Shown here in pieces: positions 1-5,567 of a stretch of DNA of 5,567 nt (position 1 is the stretch's first letter; every line of letters starts with the position of its first letter). A program made the translations under genes and the position numbers. The DNA lies in assembly GCA_003566475.1 (NCBI GenBank), contig PXDE01000120.1:1-5567 (forward strand), written 5' to 3'. This DNA is from PVC group bacterium (GTDB taxonomy: Bacteria; Verrucomicrobiota; Kiritimatiellia; SS1-B-03-39; PXDE01). The notes below the pieces were generated by a model that was not told where the DNA came from, searched no databases, and saw only the letters and a program-made list of their open reading frames with translations.

Positions 1-2516
1 AACCCCGTGGCCACATGGCCCGCCACTCCCGCCCCCTCAGCCTCGGGGTCGGCGTGGATCAGGGTCATGCGCACCGCCCCGTCTCCGGCCCGGAGCAGGA
101 ACTGCCAGCGCACGTCCTCGGGCAGCAGGGCCGAGATCTGCCCGTGCACCATGGACACGTTGGCCAGCCGGGGGGCGCGGCGCTGCACCGCGTCGAGGGT
201 CTGGATGCGGCTGAGCGGATGCAGCCGCCGCACGTCGAGCGCGAAGGGCGCCGCCGCCACCTCGACGCAGTCGAACACCAGGGCCCGCAGCTCGGGCGGG
301 TTGGGGCTCAGCCCGATCTGCTGGTTGAGCCCGGAGCGCCCGCCCACCTGCGACACCGCCCGCACGATCCGCCCCTCGCCGTCGAACCGGAAGCCCTCGA
401 TGCTGAGATTGCGCAGCGGGCCGGACCCCAGCAGGGCGGGCATGGCGTCGAACCGGAACTGGCCGTCGGCTCCGGTCACCGCGAACTCGCTCCAGCGCAG
501 CCCGGCGGTGGCCCCGCCCCCGGCCTGGCGGGCCTGACGCACCAGGGCTGCCACCATCCCCGGCTGAGGCACCCGGGGCACGGGGTCGCCCGGGCTCTGA
601 TCCACCAGCGCCCCGCGCACCCGCGTCCACTGACGGATGGGCCGGGGCGGCGTGTCCGCGAATTCGGGGTCGTCGGTCAAAGCCGCCACGAGCAGCCGGG
701 TGGCCTCGACCTGGGGGGCCAGAGCGTCCCAGTCGAGCCGGTCGGCCCGGTCGTGCGCGGTGTCCACCTTGCTCCGGTAGCTTTCGAGGGTGCCCCAGGT
801 GGCGGCGGGCACCCCGAAGCTGGGGGCGGGCGAGGTGAGGGTGGCGATCCGGGGCGCGGCCAGGGCGCGGGACGGAGCCACCGGATCCAGCGGGGCCAGC
901 TCCACCGCCGGGCCGAGCGCGTCGGGCCAGATCCGGTCGCGGTTCCGGCTCAGCCAGCGCACGAACGGCGTGGCGGTGCGGCGGGCGTTCTCGTCCACGT
1001 CCAGATGGGGGCAGTAGAGGGCGGGGCCGCAGCCGGTGCCCGCGTCGGACAGGTCGATCCCCAGCACGAAGCCGAGCGGAATTCCGTCGGGATCGTCAAA
1101 GCCGAGGGCGGTCAGCATCTCCTGGCGCAGGGCGTCGCCCGCCGCGTAGCGGGCCAGGGGCGCCTCGGCCTCGCGGGCCTGGACCGCCACCCGCTCCCGC
1201 ACCGCCGCCCACACCTCGAGCGCCTCCGCCCGCTTGGCCTCGGCCAGCGGAGTCTTGAACAGAAGCTGATTCTGCAGGCCCTTGAGCCGGTTCTGCCGGG
1301 CCACCGCCGTCCCGAGTTCCGCCTCCACCGCCAACCGCTCCTCGGGCGGGGCCTGACGGAAGGCCAGACGCAGGTCGGGCACCTCGCGCTCGAGCCGGTT
1401 CATCTCCTCGGCCAGGACGTCCTTCACATAGCGGTGGAGCGGCCGGTAGCGGGACAGGTGCAGCCGTTCCAGCGCCTCCAGGCCGTGGCCCAGCTCCTCG
1501 GCCAGCTCCACGTGCTGGGCGTATTCGCGCAGGCGGGCCCGGTCCTCGTCCTCGATGCGCCGCCGGTCGTCGGGCCGGGAGGCCAGGGCCTCGAACATCC
1601 GGCGCACCCCCATCTGGTTGATGCCCTGGGCGTCGAGGAACGCGATCAGCACGGGGCGGGCCGGAGGCTCGGCGGCCAGGCGTTCGGCCAGGCGCAGCAG
1701 CAGCGCGGCATCCACCGCCGCGTCCGCGCCCGGGGCCAGTCCCTGCAGGGCCGACACCGCGTCCAGCGGCGCGGCCACGGCCAGGGCGGGCCGGGGGGAC
1801 GATCCCGGGCGGGCCGGGATCAGCGCGTAGAGATTGGCCGCCTCGCGGAACTCCCAGGCCCCCCGCACCCGCAGCCGCGCCCGCTCCGCCCCGCCCCGGC
1901 GCAGGGCGTCGGCGGCCGGACCGTCCGGAAGATAGAACCGGGGCAGGTTCAAAGGCTGGTCGGTGAGGTGCGCCTGCATGTGGTGATGCAACTCGTCGCC
2001 CCCCAGCAGCAGGAGGGCCGAGGCTCCGAACGTGAAGGCCCGCCGCCAGTTGCCCCCGGCCTCGGCCTCCATCACCCCGATCTGACCGCGCAGGCTGCGG
2101 GCGGGGATGTCGGCGTAGTCGCCCCGGCCCAGATAGATGGCCCGGCCCTCGAGGCCGTCGGCCGGGGTCAGGTTCATGCGGGCCAGGGCCGGCCACACCG
2201 GGTAGATGCGGTGAGTTCCCGCCGCCTCGCCGTCGGCGATGTCGAGGATCGCCTCGCGGGTGATGGGCATCAGCACCTCGAACGGCTGACGCCACACCCG
2301 GACCCCGGGCAGGGCCTCCAGCCGCGCCTGCACCCCGGCCGAGACGGCGGCATGGCCGTCCCCGCCCACCGAGCGGTCCTCGACCCCGGCCATCCATTCC
2401 GTGTCCGCCCGCACGGCGGCCGCGAACGCCGGATCCGGAAGCCCGGCCGACGCGGGCCGGGCGAGGGCCAGGCTCAGCGCGGCCAGGGCGAGGGCGGCTG
2501 GAGGGAGGGGGTTCAT
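1..2516 (-). CDS. Secreted multidomain protein with PA-like and degenerate M28-like peptidase domains (3' end outside window)
   Basis: The frame is open from ATG at 2516 to the left edge: 838 complete codons, no stop. Residues 1-24 look like a signal peptide (hydrophobic Ala/Leu run ending ASA, before GLPDPA), although the n-region lacks a basic residue. Residues about 40-235 resemble the N-terminal and PA region of M28 proteins. Residues 239-311 and 479-612 read as the two halves of an M28 metallopeptidase fold: APLDAV (249-254), GADAAVDAA (263-271), VLIAFLDAQG (289-298), GIDLSD (486-491), FGVPAATW (567-574), DTAHDRADRLD (585-595). By eye, the usual His, bridging Asp, catalytic Glu and last His are replaced by Pro250, Ala266, Gln297 and Asp585; Asp488 is kept. 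Proteolysis is therefore unlikely. A charged helical stretch (about 312-478) interrupts the fold. Residues about 630-720 resemble a carboxypeptidase-regulatory beta domain, followed by an unassigned beta-rich region. It probably acts outside the cytoplasm as a binding or scaffold protein coupled to the upstream permease gene. The M28 fold is fairly sure; the function is not. Confidence 0.85.
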   Translation of the reverse strand, partial: MNPLPPAALALAALSLALARPASAGLPDPAFAAAVRADTEWMAGVEDRSVGGDGHAAVSAGVQARLEALPGVRVWRQPFEVLMPITREAILDIADGEAAGTHRIYPVWPALARMNLTPADGLEGRAIYLGRGDYADIPARSLRGQIGVMEAEAGGNWRRAFTFGASALLLLGGDELHHHMQAHLTDQPLNLPRFYLPDGPAADALRRGGAERARLRVRGAWEFREAANLYALIPARPGSSPRPALAVAAPLDAVSALQGLAPGADAAVDAALLLRLAERLAAEPPARPVLIAFLDAQGINQMGVRRMFEALASRPDDRRRIEDEDRARLREYAQHVELAEELGHGLEALERLHLSRYRPLHRYVKDVLAEEMNRLEREVPDLRLAFRQAPPEERLAVEAELGTAVARQNRLKGLQNQLLFKTPLAEAKRAEALEVWAAVRERVAVQAREAEAPLARYAAGDALRQEMLTALGFDDPDGIPLGFVLGIDLSDAGTGCGPALYCPHLDVDENARRTATPFVRWLSRNRDRIWPDALGPAVELAPLDPVAPSRALAAPRIATLTSPAPSFGVPAATWGTLESYRSKVDTAHDRADRLDWDALAPQVEATRLLVAALTDDPEFADTPPRPIRQWTRVRGALVDQSPGDPVPRVPQPGMVAALVRQARQAGGGATAGLRWSEFAVTGADGQFRFDAMPALLGSGPLRNLSIEGFRFDGEGRIVRAVSQVGGRSGLNQQIGLSPNPPELRALVFDCVEVAAAPFALDVRRLHPLSRIQTLDAVQRRAPRLANVSMVHGQISALLPEDVRWQFLLRAGDGAVRMTLIHADPEAEGAGVAGHVATG

Positions 2517-2518
2517 CA
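2514..2518 (-). promoter_or_regulatory. TGATG stop/start overlap between permease and M28-like gene
   Basis: The TGA of the permease (2518-2516) and the ATG of the downstream gene (2516-2514) share one base. No good Shine-Dalgarno sequence is visible inside the last permease codons. The downstream start is therefore probably reached by reinitiation of ribosomes finishing the permease, which would tie the amounts of the two proteins together. The overlap is directly visible; the coupling mechanism is inferred. Confidence 0.75.
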
Positions 2519-4495
2519 GCTTGGCGCCACCCGCACCGGATGGAACATCAGCCCGCGGGCGGCCAGGATTCCGCCCACCAGGCCCCAGAAGATGCCCGCC
2601 ACCACCTCGCCCATGATCAGCCCGATGAACAGCGGCTGGGCCCGGCGATAGGCGCGGGCCCCGCCGTAGCGCAGGACCAGCACCTTGATCAGCCAGCCCA
2701 GCAGGATGCTGGTCACCGCCTGTTCGGCGTAGAAGGTCTGGACCAGGAGCATGCCCACCGGGTGGAGCGGCCAGCGCGGGACGGCCATGCAGGCCCACTG
2801 CAGGCCGCCCGCCACCGCCGCCCCGAACGCGATGTGGAGGCGCTGGTCGTACTGGGTGCGGGGGCGCAGGGCGTCCTGCTCGAACCGCTGGAGGTCCGAG
2901 TTCACGGGGTTGATGCGGTTCATGCCCCAGCTATTGATGGGCGGGGCCTGGTGGAGGGGGGCGCTGTGCCGGTAGTTCATCACCAGGGTGGCCGCCCCCG
3001 CCACCCCCAGGCCGAGGACGAGCACGGCCAGCATCGAGGCCGGCCACCAGGCGCGGCGGACCTGGGTCTCCTCGGAATCCAGGCCGATGGCGTGGGCGGC
3101 CATGGCCGTGGGATGCACCCGCGAGCCCACCTGGAACAGGATCGCGCTGATCCCCGCGAAGAACACGGTGGCATGCGAGAGCAGGGCCCGGGGCATGAAC
3201 ACCAGCAGCTCCATGGCGTGGGCCCCCTCCAGGCGCAGGAACGGCATGCCCGTCTCCCCCACGATCCGGGTGATGAGCAGGGCCACCAGGAACCCCACGA
3301 ACACGAACACGACGCCCCAGCCCAGGGGCACCCCGGCCCAGCGCAGCCAGAGCGTGGCCCCGATCAGACCCAGGGCCAGCATCCAGCCCGCCCGGCCCAG
3401 GCCGGGATCCGACCCCGGCCGCCGCAGCATCCCCCGGACCACCGCCCGCCACTGGGCCCGGCCCAGCCAGAGCACGAACAGGCTCAGGGTCAGCATGGCC
3501 CCCGTGCGGTGGTCGGACACCGTGTGCCAGATGTGGGGCGGGAAATACTCCACCCGGATCACCCGGTGGATCCCGTAGAGCACCGCGAACATCCAGATCG
3601 AGAAGCTGATCCGGGTCGGCATGAAGAACGCCACCCCGATGAACACGAAATACAGGCGGGTGTTGAACAGGATGCTGTTCGGGAAATAGCGCAGGGGGGT
3701 GTCGCGGAAGGCGCCCCGGATGTCCCACGACAGCGGGAACTCCGGCACCCGGGTGGGGAAGTAGGTGTGGAAGCCGTTCAGGAGGTAGATCACCACCACC
3801 GTGGCGAACGCCGACCAGAACAGCGGCTGGCGGAACAGCGACGGCACGCACTGGCCCTCGGGGGGCGACTCCAGCAGCGGCTCGTACACCGCCAGCAGCG
3901 GGAACTGGAGCCGCTCGTTGCGCCGCCACTGGGGGAACACGATCAGGGCCAGGCCGATCATGGCCAGCCACAGGCAGATCAGCAGGGCGCCCCAGGCGAG
4001 GAGGGGGCCGGTCCAGGCCTGCCAGGGGATCCGCTCGCCCGGCGGCAGCTCCTCGATGAACCAGGTCGCGGCCGGGGTCTCGGCCTGGAAGGCCATGGGG
4101 GCCGGGAACAGGGAGGCGGGCAGGTCCATCTCCGTGTAGATGTCGGCCAGGGGCTTGGAGGCCGAGACGGTCATGGGGGCGCGGGCCAGCATATAGGGGA
4201 GCTGACGCATCAGCCCCTGGCCGGGGATCACGCTGGCCAGCAGCCACATCCCGAAGATCAGGGCGAGCTGCTCGCGCGACAGGGCGGCCCGGGGGGCGAA
4301 CCGGCGCAGGAGCGGGTTCAGCACCGCCCCGGCCAGCAGCATCAGGAACAGCCCCGCCACCGGCAGGTAGCTGTCCGAGATGAAGGTGAGCCCGAAGTAG
4401 AAGTTGCTGTAGGTGGTGGCCACCCAGATCGCCACCGACCCCGCCAGCCCCAGCCCCATGGCCACCGCGCCGCGCTGAAACGATAGACCGCCCAT
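2516..4495 (-). CDS. Polytopic membrane protein, DUF6785/DUF6784 family (putative OPT-like transporter)
   Basis: This is a 659-residue integral membrane protein with roughly 14 hydrophobic segments, for example near 10-28, 42-60, 77-95, 161-186, 225-243, 278-313, 331-346, 368-410, 439-456, 485-505, 554-572, 590-608 and 620-646. Family-like features are an N-terminal YLPVAGLF segment followed by LNPLLRRFAPR, the ERIPWQAW loop (154-161), GETGMPF (413-419), WPLHPVG (575-581), GWLIKVLVLRYGG (600-612) and PLFIGLIMGE (621-630). These match my recollection of DUF6785 followed by C-terminal DUF6784. The family looks OPT (oligopeptide transporter)-like, which is inference; substrate unknown. I chose the ATG at 4495 because AAGGG lies just upstream and the family starts shortly before its first membrane segment. 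An in-frame ATG at 4558 would add 21 residues rich in Gly with no clear ribosome site. The gene ends in TGA overlapping the next start, so the two are very probably one operon. Complete, with no frameshift seen. Confidence 0.88.
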   Translation of the reverse strand: MGGLSFQRGAVAMGLGLAGSVAIWVATTYSNFYFGLTFISDSYLPVAGLFLMLLAGAVLNPLLRRFAPRAALSREQLALIFGMWLLASVIPGQGLMRQLPYMLARAPMTVSASKPLADIYTEMDLPASLFPAPMAFQAETPAATWFIEELPPGERIPWQAWTGPLLAWGALLICLWLAMIGLALIVFPQWRRNERLQFPLLAVYEPLLESPPEGQCVPSLFRQPLFWSAFATVVVIYLLNGFHTYFPTRVPEFPLSWDIRGAFRDTPLRYFPNSILFNTRLYFVFIGVAFFMPTRISFSIWMFAVLYGIHRVIRVEYFPPHIWHTVSDHRTGAMLTLSLFVLWLGRAQWRAVVRGMLRRPGSDPGLGRAGWMLALGLIGATLWLRWAGVPLGWGVVFVFVGFLVALLITRIVGETGMPFLRLEGAHAMELLVFMPRALLSHATVFFAGISAILFQVGSRVHPTAMAAHAIGLDSEETQVRRAWWPASMLAVLVLGLGVAGAATLVMNYRHSAPLHQAPPINSWGMNRINPVNSDLQRFEQDALRPRTQYDQRLHIAFGAAVAGGLQWACMAVPRWPLHPVGMLLVQTFYAEQAVTSILLGWLIKVLVLRYGGARAYRRAQPLFIGLIMGEVVAGIFWGLVGGILAARGLMFHPVRVAPS

Positions 4496-4504
4496 CCCGC
4501 CCTT
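4496..4504 (-). promoter_or_regulatory. Putative ribosome binding site deciding the permease start
   Basis: On the minus strand AAGGGCGGG directly precedes the ATG at 4495, giving an AAGG core five bases from the start. The alternative ATG at 4558 has no comparable purine motif at the right distance. An 8-base palindrome TTGTACAA (4503-4510) overlaps the upstream side of this site; whether it matters is unknown. Confidence 0.45.
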
Positions 4505-4564
4505 GTACAATGTCCGCCCGCCCCCGGTCCATACCCCAACCGCATTTCCGCCTGACATTTTTCG

Positions 4565-4604
4565 CCGTCCAGACCTTGGACGAAACCGTCCAGACCTTGG
4601 ACGG
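4565..4604. repeat. Two tandem copies of an 18-base dyad, 21-base period
   Basis: CCGTCCAGACCTTGGACG occurs at 4565-4582 and identically at 4586-4603. Each copy is a dyad: CGTCCA/TGGACG arms (4566-4571 with 4577-4582) around GACCT, and CCGTCCA/TGGACGG arms (4586-4592 with 4598-4604) around the same five bases. The 21-base period is two helical turns, so both dyads face the same side of DNA. They end 69 bases before the chosen permease start. They may be paired operators for the permease operon, or hairpins of a dispersed repeat or a transcript leader. Confidence 0.7.
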
Positions 4605-4723
4605 GACGGTTGGGCACGACCTCAGAACTCCGCTGGTCCCGCTGGGCGCATTCGCGCAAACCCACTAGCCGTCCCACGCTTGCCTGGACCCGGATCGCAC
4701 CTAGGGCTGGCCTGTACCGGCGT

Positions 4724-4854
4724 CGTGGGACGGACGTCCTCGTCCGTCTCCGCGATGTCCAGAGCCTGACACGCCCTTGGGCAGCGTGAAACGCGGGCCA
4801 AGGACCATCCTGGCGCGGCTCCTTCGCAGGACGGACGAGGACGTCCGTCCCACG
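4724..4854. repeat. REPIN-like element: two inverted 25-base hairpin units
   Basis: The 25 bases at 4724-4748 recur as an exact reverse complement at 4830-4854. Each unit is itself a hairpin: GACGGACG, a four-base loop, CGTCCGTC (stems 4729-4736/4741-4748 and 4830-4837/4842-4849). Immediately outside each stem, reading inward, stands GTGG (4725-4728, and on the minus strand 4853-4850). A GTAG/GTGG tetranucleotide followed by a palindrome, with two units facing each other, is the architecture of REP sequences paired as REPINs, mobilised by RAYT transposases. The 81-base spacer shows no gene. No RAYT gene lies in this window. Confidence 0.65.
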
Positions 4855-4924
4855 TCCCGACAGGCGCGAGACGGTTCGTGCGCAGGTCCGGAAGCTGCCG
4901 GGAGTGAATCCGGATGCCCCAAGC

Positions 4925-4938
4925 GGGCTGCGTAGCCC
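4925..4938. repeat. Small hairpin GGGCT/AGCCC
   Basis: GGGCT (4925-4929) and AGCCC (4934-4938) form a 5-base-pair stem around GCGT. It sits directly beside the left end of the large palindrome and may be part of the same repeat. Confidence 0.45.
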
Positions 4939-4939
4939 C

Positions 4940-5116
4940 AGCCCAGGGTTGCGAGGCACGAGCTACCCTGGGTCTCCCGCCCCGATGACATCTCTACCCT
5001 GAAGGGGTTGCGTCCGCCCCCCCCCAGCGCTCTCGGCGAATCGGACGCAACCCCGTTGGGGTAGTCCGGTGAGGTGCGGTGAACCCAGGGTAGCGGCAAG
5101 GCCGCAACCCTGGGCT
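4940..5116. repeat. 177-base nested imperfect palindrome
   Basis: The two halves mirror each other around about 5028. AGCCCAGGGTTGC (4940-4952) matches the reverse complement of 5104-5116; GCTACCCTGGGT (4962-4973) matches 5083-5094; 4994-5016 matches 5042-5064 with three mismatches, including 13 perfect base pairs (5004-5016/5042-5054). Each half also folds on itself: CCCAGGGT/ACCCTGGG at 4942-4949/4965-4972 and 5084-5091/5107-5114, the right one extended by GCGGC/GCCGC (5093-5097/5101-5105). Loop sequences differ while stems agree. The style resembles dispersed intergenic repeats that I recall from PVC-group genomes. No coding function is apparent. Confidence 0.7.
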
Positions 5117-5125
5117 AGGGGATGA

Positions 5126-5140
5126 AACCCCGTTGGGGTT
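5126..5140. repeat. AACCCC-GTT-GGGGTT hairpin
   Basis: Arms 5126-5131 and 5135-5140 pair perfectly over six bases around GTT. The same ACCCC-GTT-GGGGT core occurs at 5050-5062 inside the right half of the large palindrome, so this is an additional copy of that repeat's motif lying just outside it. Confidence 0.6.
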
Positions 5141-5187
5141 GGGCACCAGGCCCCATTCCCTAGCGGAGTCCGGCCCAAGCCCGCGTC

Positions 5188-5224
5188 GGGCCGAAGGCCC
5201 ACACGCGGCCGAGGCTTTGGCCGC
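5188..5224. repeat. Two adjacent GC-rich hairpins
   Basis: GGGCC (5188-5192) pairs with GGCCC (5196-5200) around GAA, and GCGGCC (5205-5210) pairs with GGCCGC (5219-5224) around eight bases. There is no following T-run, so an intrinsic terminator is not supported. They are probably the right-hand end of the intergenic repeat cluster. Confidence 0.45.
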
Positions 5225-5316
5225 ACATGAAATGGACGCGGAACCGAGCGTGGCCCTTTACAGAGGCCCGGATCGGGGGCAGAGTCGGCTATGCGTACCT
5301 GGCAGGGTTCCCTTCC

Positions 5317-5567
5317 ATGAAAGCCGTCGATCCTAAGCTCCTCCTGGAGATCCGCAGCCGGTTGGCCTCCGAGGTCGGACCTTCTCGGGTCTACCTCTTC
5401 GGATCCCATGCCTGGGGAACTCCGGGGTCGGACAGCGATGTGGACCTCCTTCTGGTCATGCCCCGGCTCGACGGCCCCCGGGCCGAGGTTCTCAAGCGGG
5501 CCTACCGTGCGGTGCGGGATCTTCGGGTTCCGGCCGAATTCGTGGTCCGCACGGAAGATGAGATGAC
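5317..5567 (+). CDS. Minimal nucleotidyltransferase (MNT/MntA-like), 3' end outside window
   Basis: Eighty-three codons are visible before the window ends. The protein starts with a short helix (about residues 5-19), then RVYLFGSHAWG (24-34), and SDSDVDLLLV (38-47). Gly29-Ser30, ten residues and Asp41-Val-Asp43 form an exact GSX10DXD motif, the metal- and nucleotide-binding signature of the polymerase-beta-like MNT family. The third carboxylate would be Glu74 in VPAEFVVRT, where Asp is more usual. MntA-type antitoxins of this family AMPylate a HEPN ribonuclease partner (HepT), usually encoded next door; that partner is not visible here. A few more strands and a helix are expected, as family members run to about 100-140 residues. 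The ATG at 5317 follows AGGG at about ten bases; an ATG at 5291 is in another frame and closes at 5320. A solitary nucleotidyltransferase role is also possible. Confidence 0.85.
   Translation, partial: MKAVDPKLLLEIRSRLASEVGPSRVYLFGSHAWGTPGSDSDVDLLLVMPRLDGPRAEVLKRAYRAVRDLRVPAEFVVRTEDEM

Larger units (their letters stand above)
4496..5316. other. Repeat-rich intergenic region between divergent genes, no convincing gene
   Basis: About 820 bases separate the permease start from the nucleotidyltransferase start. Open frames here are short, overlap one another on both strands and read straight through inverted repeats, so none was accepted. The symmetric blocks at 4565-4604, 4724-4854, 4925-5140 and 5188-5224 are listed separately. 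In 4605-4723 and 5225-5316 I see no gene, clear promoter or terminator. No hairpin is followed by a T-run on its strand, so none is a standard intrinsic terminator. The promoters of both flanking genes should lie here, but I cannot point to convincing boxes. Confidence 0.7.

Noticed and set aside
1096..2397. Minus-strand frame of 433 codons inside the secreted-protein gene
   Set aside because: Low-complexity Gly/Arg/Ala/Pro translation, overlapping the real frame on the same strand.
15..2651. Plus-strand open frame of 878 codons opposite the secreted protein
   Set aside because: Its translation is dominated by Gly, His, Pro, Gln and Arg with no domain pattern, whereas the minus-strand frame gives a signal peptide and recognisable domains. 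It is the antisense shadow of a GC-rich gene.
2540..4486. Plus-strand open frame of 648 codons opposite the permease
   Set aside because: The composition is extreme (His, Gln, Pro, Gly, Glu) with no hydrophobic or domain structure; the minus-strand frame is a clear membrane protein.
2931..4532. Minus-strand frame of 533 codons inside the permease gene
   Set aside because: Out of frame with the membrane protein; Gly/Pro/Arg-rich low-complexity translation with no domain.
4342..4959. Minus-strand frame of 205 codons covering the dyads and REPIN-like repeats
   Set aside because: It reads through inverted repeats and overlaps the permease N-terminus out of frame. No family is recognisable.
4925..5140. 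CRISPR array
   Set aside because: The repeats are inverted, unequal and nested, without regularly spaced unique spacers.
5188..5224. Intrinsic terminator
   Set aside because: The GC-rich stems lack a T-run on either strand, and no gene ends nearby.
5291..5320. Nine-codon frame whose TGA overlaps the nucleotidyltransferase ATG (ATGA)
   Set aside because: It could be a leader peptide coupling translation, but it has no good ribosome site, no regulatory codon run, and such short frames arise by chance.
5133..5336. Plus-strand frame of 67 codons upstream of and overlapping the nucleotidyltransferase
   Set aside because: No domain, runs through hairpins, and overlaps the real start in another frame.

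Overview
The window is very GC-rich bacterial DNA, with G/C at most third codon positions. It carries two long genes on the minus strand, a repeat-filled intergenic region of about 820 bases, and the beginning of a plus-strand gene at the right edge. The protein families and the type of intergenic repeats suggest a member of the Planctomycetota/Verrucomicrobiota (PVC) group, more likely Verrucomicrobiota. That assignment rests on family recollection and is not proven by any marker gene here.

Layout. Bases 4495 down to 2516 (minus) encode a polytopic membrane protein of the DUF6785/DUF6784 type, with about 14 hydrophobic segments. Its stop codon overlaps the start codon of the next gene (TGATG). 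That gene runs from 2516 off the left edge and encodes a secreted multidomain protein: signal peptide, PA-like domain, M28-like peptidase fold with most metal ligands replaced, long helical insert, carboxypeptidase-regulatory-like beta domain, and a further C-terminal domain cut by the window edge. The overlap argues that the two proteins are made together, perhaps as a membrane permease with an extracytoplasmic partner. The substrate is unknown.

Bases 4496-5316 contain no convincing gene but are dense in symmetric DNA. There is a pair of identical 18-base dyads at a 21-base period upstream of the permease (4565-4604), a REPIN-like pair of inverted GTGG-hairpin units (4724-4854), a nested 177-base imperfect palindrome (4940-5116), and several smaller hairpins up to 5224.

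From 5317 to the right edge (plus) lies the N-terminal part of a minimal nucleotidyltransferase with a GSX10DXD motif, as in MntA antitoxins of HEPN/MNT modules. Its expected partner, if present, would lie outside the window. The permease pair and the nucleotidyltransferase are divergently transcribed from the repeat region.
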